Below are positions 7,671 to 13,369 of a stretch of 14,881 bases of DNA, in pieces; the first letter of the stretch is position 1, and each line of letters opens with the position of its first letter. The stretch is from the NCBI GenBank assembly GCA_902826155.1, contig CADEDU010000012.1, positions 1-14,881 of the forward strand, written 5' to 3'. The position numbers were made by a program, and so were the translations under genes. The notes under the pieces were generated by a model, which ran no database searches, had not been told where the DNA came from, and saw only the letters and a program-made list of their open reading frames with translations. Origin of the DNA: an uncultured beta proteobacterium (GTDB taxonomy: Bacteria > Pseudomonadota > Gammaproteobacteria > Burkholderiales > SG8-39).

Positions 7671-8045
7671 ATGCGAATCATTTCGCGGGGAATCGTCGGC
7701 GGTCTGTTGGGTGGCGTACTGGTTGTGGCGACGCTTGGCGCAGCAGCGGTGCGCGCCGAGGATGATGTGATGCGGGCGCAGAGTCCGACAGAGTGCCAGC
7801 TGTTCGCCGATATCGCCATCGTGGCGCGCGCGCTGGTCGAGAACAAGATTTCGGAAGATCAGCAGCGGCCCGTGCTCGACGCGATCTATCAGCCCGACAA
7901 CACGCGCGCCCACACGGTCGTCGGTGCGATCCTCGACGGTGCGCGCCGCGCCGCTGATCCGGCCCCGAATTGGGCGACTGCACTGAGCAAGCACTGCATG
8001 CAGCGCGCCGGTCACATCAAGGAATTCCTGGGCTCGGCGATCTGA
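7671..8045 (+). CDS. Small exported protein of unknown function
   Basis: A 124-residue protein I do not recognise. Residues 1-29 form a clear Sec signal peptide: basic start (MRIISRG), a hydrophobic core (IVGGLLGGVLVVATLGAA) and a likely cleavage site AVRA-EDD after residue 29. The mature part of about 95 residues has only two cysteines, C42 and C109, near its ends; they could form a periplasmic disulfide. It looks largely helical (FADIAIVARALVENKI, AHTVVGAILDGARRAA). The start at 7671 is preferred because GAGG at 7659-7662 sits eight bases before it; an in-frame GTG at 7662 would overlap that site. The gene converges with the VOC gene, 27 bases away. No partner gene or domain suggests a role. 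Confidence 0.82.
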   Translation: MRIISRGIVGGLLGGVLVVATLGAAAVRAEDDVMRAQSPTECQLFADIAIVARALVENKISEDQQRPVLDAIYQPDNTRAHTVVGAILDGARRAADPAPNWATALSKHCMQRAGHIKEFLGSAI

Positions 8046-8072
8046 GCGCCGCGGCTGGTGCCGCTTGCGGCA

Positions 8073-8450
8073 TCAGGCGGGCTCGGAGATCTCGATCAGA
8101 TTCAGATCGGGGTCGCGCACGTAGACCGACCGGATCTTGCCGGTGGCGCCGGTGCGCATCACCGGGCCTTCGAGGATCGGCCAACCCGCCTGCTGCAGGC
8201 GCGCAACCACCTGCTCGAGCGGAATCGCGGCGATGAAGCACAGGTCGAGGGCGCCTGGCACCGGCAGATGCGCCTTGGGCTCGTGCTCGCGGCCTTTGCA
8301 GTGCAGATTGATCTTTTGATTCCCGAAGCGGAACGCTTTGCGGCCTTCGCCGAACGTCTCAAGGCGCATGCCGAGCAGTTCGGTGTAGAAGCGCACGCAA
8401 GCCGCCTCGTCGGTCGTGGTCAGCACCAGGTGGTCGAGATGATCGATCAT
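8073..8450 (-). CDS. VOC family protein (glyoxalase/bleomycin-resistance/dioxygenase fold), GLOD5-like
   Basis: A 125-residue single-module-pair VOC protein. The fold usually binds a divalent metal and acts in isomerisation, ring cleavage or resistance. The sequence follows the GLOD5/YwbC-type subgroup throughout: DHLVLTTTDEAACVRFY at 6-22, LGMRLETF, FRFGNQKINLH at 40-50, PKAHLPVPGALDLCFI, then EGPVMRTGATGKIRSVYVRD and PDLNLIEIS near the end. Likely metal ligands are H7, H50 and E120. A start at 8543 would add 31 Arg-rich residues and overlap the aldolase gene; the ATG at 8450 is preferred, with TGAGG at 8457-8461 six bases before it. That site contains the stop codon of the aldolase gene, so the two genes are closely coupled. 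The substrate is unknown; it is the last gene of the three-gene unit. Confidence 0.92.
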   Translation of the reverse strand: MIDHLDHLVLTTTDEAACVRFYTELLGMRLETFGEGRKAFRFGNQKINLHCKGREHEPKAHLPVPGALDLCFIAAIPLEQVVARLQQAGWPILEGPVMRTGATGKIRSVYVRDPDLNLIEISEPA

Positions 8451-8458
8451 CGCGCGCC

Positions 8459-9226
8459 TCAGTTCTTGTAGGACGGATCGATCGCGTCGATCTCGCGCAC
8501 CAGCGCGGCGAATACCGCTTCGCACAGCGCCGGTTCGCCCCATGCCGATTCACGCGTGGTCTGCTCGAACACCTTGCGCGGGATCGGATTCATCGGCCCG
8601 CACGCGGCCGCGCTCACCTGAACGTCGCAGGCGCGCTGCAGGCTCCATAGCACCATGAATGCCTCGGGGATGTCGCGGCCCCACGAGAGCAAGCCGTGAT
8701 TGCGCAGGATCACCGCCTGCTTGTCGCCGATGTCGCGCACCAGGCGCGCGCATTCGTCCTGATCGACGGTCACGCCCTCGAAGTCGTGATAGGCGACCTG
8801 ACCGTACAGCTGCGCGCCGTTGAACGAATCGTACGACAGGCCATCGCGCAGACTTGCGACCGCCATGCCAGTGGTGGTGTGGGTGTGCATCACGCAATGC
8901 GCCGGTTCAACGGCACCGTGGATCGCACCATGAATAACGAAGCCGGCGCGGTTGATCGGGTACTCGGTCTCGCGGATCGGGTCACCGTTCAGATCGATCG
9001 CGACCAGATTCGAGGCCGTCACCTCGGCATAGCGCAGCCCGAGCGGGTTGATGAGGAAGTGCTTCTCCGGCCCGGGAATGCGCAGCGTGATGTGATTGAA
9101 GATGAGCTGGGTCCAGCCCAGATGGTCGAAGATGCGATAGCACGCTGCGAGCCGCACGCGTGCGTTCCACTCTTCCTTGGTCAGCGGCACGTCGCGATCG
9201 ACGACCTGCTTCATGATGATCGGCAC
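8459..9226 (-). CDS. Class II aldolase/adducin family protein
   Basis: A 255-residue cytoplasmic protein of the class II (zinc-dependent) aldolase/adducin fold, related to fuculose-phosphate aldolase and to decarboxylases of aromatic and pyridine carboxylates. Metal-binding histidines are visible as H114 and H116 in VMHTHTTTGMAVAS and H177 in LRNHGLLSWG. Other family blocks are IFNHITLRIPG near 42-52, FLINPLGLRYAEVTASNLV, and YPINRAGFVIHGAIH. The start is GTG at 9226: AAGGAG lies seven bases before it, while the ATG four codons later would be too far from that site. A longer frame to 9331 would add an Arg-rich stretch overlapping the amidohydrolase gene. It lies 50 bases after the amidohydrolase and 8 before the VOC gene. 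Whether it is an aldolase, decarboxylase or epimerase cannot be told. Confidence 0.92.
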   Translation of the reverse strand: MPIIMKQVVDRDVPLTKEEWNARVRLAACYRIFDHLGWTQLIFNHITLRIPGPEKHFLINPLGLRYAEVTASNLVAIDLNGDPIRETEYPINRAGFVIHGAIHGAVEPAHCVMHTHTTTGMAVASLRDGLSYDSFNGAQLYGQVAYHDFEGVTVDQDECARLVRDIGDKQAVILRNHGLLSWGRDIPEAFMVLWSLQRACDVQVSAAACGPMNPIPRKVFEQTTRESAWGEPALCEAVFAALVREIDAIDPSYKN

Positions 9227-9233
9227 GCAAGTT

Positions 9234-9239
9234 CTCCTT
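9234..9239 (-). promoter_or_regulatory. Ribosome binding site deciding a GTG start for the aldolase-family gene
   Basis: AAGGAG on the minus strand, seven bases before GTG at 9226. The next in-frame ATG (9214) would have a spacing of 19 bases, which is too long. Confidence 0.8.
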
Positions 9240-9276
9240 CGCTTCGTAGTGAATCGCGCCGGGGCGGTCCAGCGCG

Positions 9277-10494
9277 TCAGTGACCTTCGCCGTCGTGCTG
9301 GCGGCCGCTGATCCAGCCAAGATTGCAGCATGAGAAGCGGGGCGTGAGCGACGGCGGCGGCGTCTGTCGGCTGCGTCCGGCAACGATGATCTCACCGTCG
9401 ACCAGCACGTAGGCGATTCCGGGCAGGTCTCCGTGTGCGATGGCGTCGGAGAGGCTGGTGCCGGCCGACCCGGTGACCGGGCCGCAGATGAGCAGATCGG
9501 CGGGACGACCCACATCGAGAATGCCTTCGGCGAGGCCGTGCGCGCGTGCCGTGTTACCCGTAGCAGCGGCGATCGCCTGCCCCGGCGTGAGTCCGCACAC
9601 CGAAGTGAGATACAGGATGTTGCGGAACATGCCGCGCGGCACGATGCCGGTTCCCCCGGGCGTGTCGGTGCCCACGGTCAGCCGGTGCAACTGGTAGCTC
9701 GCCGCGAGCCGCTTCACTGCGCGCAAGGTCGAGCCGTAATTGCCCGACGTACAGATCTCGAGCGCGAAAGTCGTACGGTCGATCAGCGCATCGAGATCGG
9801 CATCGCTCATCGGTATCGGGCCGCCGCTCACGTGCGCGGCAACGTCGGGCTGCAGCCAGTCGAGCGTTTCGAAGCCGCACACCTGACTTGCCCCCGATCG
9901 CGACACCCCGCCAGTGTGGACCTTCACCAGAATGCCGCGCGCGTGGCACCACTCGACGTACTGCCGTGCTTCGCGCCGGTTGGATTCGAGCGGATAGAAG
10001 ATGAACTTCGCGCACTTTGCGCCGGCGTCGGCGAGCCGGTCGAAGTGCTCCTCGCGCATGCCGGGTACCAGCAGCACCGTTCCCGCGTGCACCTTCGCGC
10101 CGCTCCATCGCACCCGCCCTGTGGTTGCGCGCGTGACGACGGCGAGCGAGGTGACCAGTTCAGGACTGAGGCGCTCGTAGTCGAGGCCGGGCACGTGCAA
10201 TTCACCGGCCGAGACGAGCGAGGTGGTGCCGCCGTGCAGGTAGTTGCCGATCCAGCCGATGGTGTCCTGCGTCGGCGTCCATTCACCGAACACCGGATGC
10301 ACATGGCCGTCGACCAACCCGGGGAGTACTGCCGCGCCGCGAGCATCGATCACGGCGTCGCATTGACCCGCGTCGGCCGGGTCAAACGCGGCAATGACGC
10401 CGTTGTCGATCAACACGCGCGCGACCTCGCGCACCGGCGATGCAATATCGCCGGTGAACAACTCGCCGATGTTCTCGATCAGTAGGCGCGACAC
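9277..10494 (-). CDS. Amidohydrolase family protein, enamidase-like
   Basis: A 405-residue metal-dependent hydrolase of the amidohydrolase superfamily (TIM barrel with a flanking beta-sandwich). Metal-binding residues are visible: H64-V-H66 in PGLVDGHVHP, H193 in VKVHTGG, H221 in AAHVSGGP and D277 in VGTDTPGGTG. The pattern fits enamidase of nicotinate fermentation best: HGGTTSLVSAG, GAKVHAGTVLL, KVHTGGVS, AHVSGGPIPMS, VGTDTPGGTGIVPRGMFRN, ATGNTARAHGL, DAIAHGDLPGIAYVLVDGE and a tail with RSRQTPPP. Enamidase cleaves the cyclic enamide 6-oxo-1,4,5,6-tetrahydronicotinate; this resemblance is from memory of that family, and the true substrate may be another cyclic amide. The start is GTG at 10494 giving MSRLLIENIGELFTGDI, with no strong ribosome binding site, so the exact start is less sure. 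It heads a minus-strand unit with the aldolase-family and VOC genes. Confidence 0.9.
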   Translation of the reverse strand: MSRLLIENIGELFTGDIASPVREVARVLIDNGVIAAFDPADAGQCDAVIDARGAAVLPGLVDGHVHPVFGEWTPTQDTIGWIGNYLHGGTTSLVSAGELHVPGLDYERLSPELVTSLAVVTRATTGRVRWSGAKVHAGTVLLVPGMREEHFDRLADAGAKCAKFIFYPLESNRREARQYVEWCHARGILVKVHTGGVSRSGASQVCGFETLDWLQPDVAAHVSGGPIPMSDADLDALIDRTTFALEICTSGNYGSTLRAVKRLAASYQLHRLTVGTDTPGGTGIVPRGMFRNILYLTSVCGLTPGQAIAAATGNTARAHGLAEGILDVGRPADLLICGPVTGSAGTSLSDAIAHGDLPGIAYVLVDGEIIVAGRSRQTPPPSLTPRFSCCNLGWISGRQHDGEGH

Positions 10495-10616
10495 GGAGGC
10501 TCGTTCACCCGCGGAACGACGATGTTATGGCTGCTGACCGTATGCCCGCAGACTGCAATCCGCGCGGACACGGCCGCCCGCAGCCGTGCGGCCGAATGAC
10601 TACGGCAGATGCGAAC
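10495..10616. other. Intergenic gap upstream of the amidohydrolase unit
   Basis: A non-coding gap between the cspA terminator and the amidohydrolase start; it should contain the promoter of the three-gene unit. A 7-bp palindrome (CGGCCGC at 10571-10577, GCGGCCG at 10588-10594) is present; having no T-run, it could be an operator or chance. No regulator gene is adjacent. Confidence 0.4.
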
Positions 10617-10672
10617 GCAAAAAAGCGCGGACGCCCACACCCGGGGAACCGGGCGCATTCGCACCGCGCTTT
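10617..10672 (-). terminator. Intrinsic terminator of cspA
   Basis: On the minus strand AAAGCGCGG (10664-10672) pairs with CCGCGCTTT (10622-10630), with an inner GC-rich helix (GCGCCC/GGGCGT) and a T-run of six after the lower stem. It lies 40 bases after the cspA stop codon, the usual place for its transcript end. Confidence 0.8.
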
Positions 10673-10711
10673 GACGGAGGGACTGAGCCCTCCACAACAA
10701 ACAATCCGCTA

Positions 10712-10915
10712 TTACAGCGGCTTGATCTGGGCAGCTTGTTTGCCCTTCGGGCCTTGCTTGACCTCAAACTCCACCCGTTGCCCTTCCTTCAGCGATTTGA
10801 ACCCAGCGGACTGGATTTCGCTGTAGTGCGCAAACAGGTCTTCCCCGCCACCTTCCGGTGTGATGAAGCCATAGCCCTTGGAATCGTTGAACCACTTGAC
10901 AGTACCAGTTGCCAT
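10712..10915 (-). CDS. cspA: Cold-shock protein, CspA family
   Basis: A complete 67-residue cold-shock domain protein, a small five-stranded beta barrel that binds single-stranded RNA and DNA and acts as an RNA chaperone. It contains the RNA-binding motifs RNP1 (KGYGFITPE, about 13-21) and RNP2 (DLFAHY, 26-31), and begins with the family start [17 protein letters not shown]. The ATG at 10915 has AAGGT seven bases upstream. The gene is single, with a terminator behind it and a long non-coding leader region in front containing a terminator-like hairpin. It is one of several paralogues expected in such genomes, so whether this copy is cold-induced is not shown; the symbol indicates family only. 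Confidence 0.96.
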   Translation of the reverse strand: MATGTVKWFNDSKGYGFITPEGGGEDLFAHYSEIQSAGFKSLKEGQRVEFEVKQGPKGKQAAQIKPL

Positions 10916-10938
10916 CTTCGCTACCTTAGCTGTTAAAC

Positions 10939-10969
10939 AAAAAACACGACCGGATGCGAACTTGGTCGT
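10939..10969 (-). promoter_or_regulatory. Terminator-like hairpin in the cspA leader (possible attenuator)
   Basis: On the minus strand ACGACC (from 10969) and GGTCGT (to 10946) form a 6-bp stem with a 12-base loop, followed by G, six T, G and three T. It ends about 23 bases before the cspA ATG. It looks like a weak intrinsic terminator or a leader structure that could control read-through into cspA. The stem is short, so function is an inference. Confidence 0.45.
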
Positions 10970-11651
10970 TTCGTCACGACATGTAGGAACGTAGGCGGGA
11001 ACTGAAGAGGCGCACTCCAGGACGGAGCGGCAACTGCGGAACTCAAACTATCGAACCCCAAGCCGATGCAGCGCGGACCCTACGCTTGTTGACATCGGAG
11101 CGCAAGCGGTTTTTTGGGTGAAGGATCGCCTCGCAAATGCGCGTTCAGCGCGAGCGATTGATACGGATGCCATTGCGATCGCGCAACGCGCCACCACGCA
11201 TGGTGATCGCGGCGCATCGCGTCCATCGCATCGCCGCGACCGCGCGCATCAGCAGCAAGGAGGCGCGATCCGTTCGCTCCGTCGGTTAATGCGGCACCGG
11301 GTCTCGTATGTCGCGCTTCGGAACGGTCTCGCGTAACCACATAACCACTATGTGCCTCGCCCCACGGATGCGCGTCATGGCGCATGGGTGTCTCGCCTCT
11401 GCACACTGTGATTTGAGAAAGCGCTTGCGAAGCAATAGCACGCTGAGGAAAACCGCACGCACCTGACCATCGTTGGGTCTTATTGCCTCACCTAACTGAT
11501 TGCTGACAAAGGAAAAACCGTTGTTTGCGCGGTACTGCGAACTACTCCTCGTGCCAACACCAGACTTCACCCACAACAACAACGAGATTATTTAACGTTG
11601 TGTTGCAGCCATCAGCCAAATGATCAAAATCTGTTAAGGGGCGCTAGCAAC
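10970..11651. other. Long non-coding region between cspA and the VCBS lipoprotein gene
   Basis: About 680 bases between divergent genes with no coding frame I can support; a 108-codon minus-strand frame (11080-11406) is His/Arg-rich, has no ribosome binding site and matches no family. The region from about 11400 to 11650 is less GC-rich than its surroundings and should contain the lipoprotein promoter. It includes a dyad (ACAACG at 11579-11584, CGTTGT at 11596-11601) around an AT-rich centre. TTGACA occurs at 11089-11094 but has no -10 partner at normal spacing. Confidence 0.5.
11083..11115 (+). terminator. Terminator-like stem-loop on the plus strand with no upstream gene
   Basis: CGCTTG (11083-11088) pairs with CAAGCG (11103-11108) around a 14-base loop, and a T-run of six follows at 11110-11115 after one G. 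The nearest gene to its left, cspA, is on the other strand, so it would end a non-coding plus-strand transcript, if any. The stem is short and this could be chance. Confidence 0.35.
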
Positions 11652-13244
11652 ATGACGGACAAGGTTGGTCGTACTGGATTCAGGTGCCGCTTTTCGGCAC
11701 TAAGCGTTTCGGCACTCAGGGAATTTGCCGCAGGGGGGCTGGCAGTTCTCGGTGGTCAGCGCCTGAGGTTGGTACCGGCTTTGGCCATGTGTTCATTGGC
11801 GTTGGCGGGCTGCAGTGGTGGTGGCGGCGGAGGCGGCGGCGGTGGTGGTGGCGCTTCGGCCGCATCCGGTCCGGTTGCGGTCTCGCTTCAAGCGAGCGCC
11901 CCACAAGTCGCCAATGGCGGCTCGGTCACGCTCACTTGGAACTCGGTCAGCGCCGATGCCTGCGTCGCATCGGGTGCCTGGGCGGGCGCCAAGACGCCAT
12001 CGGGGACCGCGCAAGTCGGTCCGCTCGGCGCGAACAGCACTTTCAAGATCACGTGCAGCAACAGTTCATTCAGCGCCAACGCCAGTACCACCGTGACCGT
12101 GTCGTTCAGCGCCGGTCAGCTCAAGTTCGAGCGCATCGTGATCGAAGACGGGCTGTACCCCGTCTCGAAAATCTTTGGCGATCTAGACGGCGACAACCTG
12201 AAGGACATCATCGTCGCGGGCGGCCTGGTGCTGGGCGAGCAGATCGTGTGGTACCGGTATGTGCCGGCCACCGACAGCTTCACTCGACACGTGCTCAGCG
12301 ACACCGGGGGCGATGACAACCTCGTACTCATGGACATGAATGCCGATGGCAGGAAAGACATCGTCGCGGTTTCCAAGACCAAGGTGAGCTGGTTCGAAAA
12401 TCCCGGTCCGGCCAACGTGACTCAGAAATGGGTCGCGCATGACATCGACGCTACCACCGGTGGCCACGATCTGGTCATTGCCGACATCAACCTGGACGGA
12501 TTTCTGGATGTCGTAACGCGAGAGGAGTTCGGCGGACAGGTGCGGCTCTACCTGCGCGATGCTGCTAACCCCGCAACGTGGCTGCCACCAGTGTTGTTTT
12601 CGCAACCGGGAACTAGTCTTCCGCATGCGGGACTCGGTCTTGCGGTCGCCAGGATTGATGGCGACAACTATCCGGACCTTATTCTCAACGGAGTGTGGCT
12701 CCGGAATCCTACCGCCAACTTCACCAATCCCCTCGCTTGGGTTGAATTCGAATTCGCTGCGAACCGCCAAACCAACTGGTCGCTTGCCTCGGTGGCGGTC
12801 GAGGACATCGACGGCGACAACAAGCTCGACATCGTGATGTCGCGTTCACCACTCAATCCGGACGGCACCGGCGATACGGCCACCACGCCGATCACATGGT
12901 TCAAGGGGCCTGTAGATCCCACTGCAGGTGCGGCAGCGTGGGTTGCGAAGCAAATCCTCAGTCCCGTAGAAAACGTGGTCGATCTGAAGCTGATCGACAT
13001 CAACAAGGACGGCAAGTTCGACGTGGTGTTCGGCGAACTTTACGGAGGCTCGCTCTACCGCATCGGGATCGTCTACGGCGATGGCGGCACCAATTGGACG
13101 CTGCAGGTCCTGAGCCATGAAGGCTCGCACGGCATGGAAGTCGACGACTACAACAACGACGGTCGATTCGACATGCTGGGCTCGAACGTCACCGCAGCCT
13201 CGCCCGACGGCGGCGCGCTCAGCTTGTGGCGTGGCATCCCCTGA
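11652..13244 (+). CDS. Lipoprotein with Ig-like domain and seven VCBS/FG-GAP repeats (predicted beta-propeller)
   Basis: A 530-residue protein, probably anchored in an outer or inner membrane by lipid. A hydrophobic segment leads to the lipobox LAGC with C54; the N-terminus before it is unusually long. Next come Ser and twelve consecutive glycines, a flexible linker. Residues about 74-153 form an Ig-like domain (VANGGSVTLTWNS, ending in STTVTVSF). From about 160 on there are seven Asp-rich FG-GAP/VCBS-type motifs: DLDGDNLKD (177), DMNADGRKD (228), DINLDGFLD (278), RIDGDNYPD (334), DIDGDNKLD (385), DINKDGKFD (449) and DYNNDGRFD (499). Spacing of 50-64 residues and the count of seven fit a seven-bladed calcium-binding propeller, as in FG-GAP proteins. 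The ATG at 11652 has AAGGGG ten bases before it; the frame also extends to a TTG at 11598. No enzymatic domain is seen; a binding or surface role is a guess. Confidence 0.9.
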   Translation: MTDKVGRTGFRCRFSALSVSALREFAAGGLAVLGGQRLRLVPALAMCSLALAGCSGGGGGGGGGGGGASAASGPVAVSLQASAPQVANGGSVTLTWNSVSADACVASGAWAGAKTPSGTAQVGPLGANSTFKITCSNSSFSANASTTVTVSFSAGQLKFERIVIEDGLYPVSKIFGDLDGDNLKDIIVAGGLVLGEQIVWYRYVPATDSFTRHVLSDTGGDDNLVLMDMNADGRKDIVAVSKTKVSWFENPGPANVTQKWVAHDIDATTGGHDLVIADINLDGFLDVVTREEFGGQVRLYLRDAANPATWLPPVLFSQPGTSLPHAGLGLAVARIDGDNYPDLILNGVWLRNPTANFTNPLAWVEFEFAANRQTNWSLASVAVEDIDGDNKLDIVMSRSPLNPDGTGDTATTPITWFKGPVDPTAGAAAWVAKQILSPVENVVDLKLIDINKDGKFDVVFGELYGGSLYRIGIVYGDGGTNWTLQVLSHEGSHGMEVDDYNNDGRFDMLGSNVTAASPDGGALSLWRGIP

Positions 13245-13263
13245 TACGGCCGCACTGCAGTCA

Positions 13264-13302
13264 AACAAAAACCCGATGGAGCGATCCATCGGGTTTTTTG
13301 TT
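13264..13302. terminator. Bidirectional intrinsic terminator between convergent genes
   Basis: A perfect stem ACCCGATGGA (13271-13280)/TCCATCGGGT (13285-13294) with loop GCGA, extended by four A-T pairs. It is flanked by an A-run on the left and a T-run on the right, so it can end transcripts in both directions: the lipoprotein gene on the plus strand and the binding-protein gene on the minus strand. Confidence 0.92.
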
Positions 13303-13369
13303 GTGCGTGAACGGAGGCGGGGGTCAACGCGGGTGCTTGATCCGTATCACCGTGCCGGCGGACCCCGCT

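Noticed and set aside
7395..8015. 206-codon minus-strand frame
   Set aside because: It is antisense to the small exported protein and has no ribosome binding site or domain.
8046..8072. Hairpin GCGGC-tggt-GCCGC between convergent genes as a terminator
   Set aside because: The stem is 5 bp and no T-run follows on either strand, so I do not call it.
11080..11406. 108-codon minus-strand frame in the long intergenic region
   Set aside because: No ribosome binding site, no family resemblance and biased His/Arg composition; treated as non-coding.
11816..11851. GGN repeat tract as a phase-variable microsatellite
   Set aside because: The unit is a codon, so slippage would change linker length without shifting frame, and the GGT/GGC/GGA mix is imperfect; it is explained as a poly-Gly linker.
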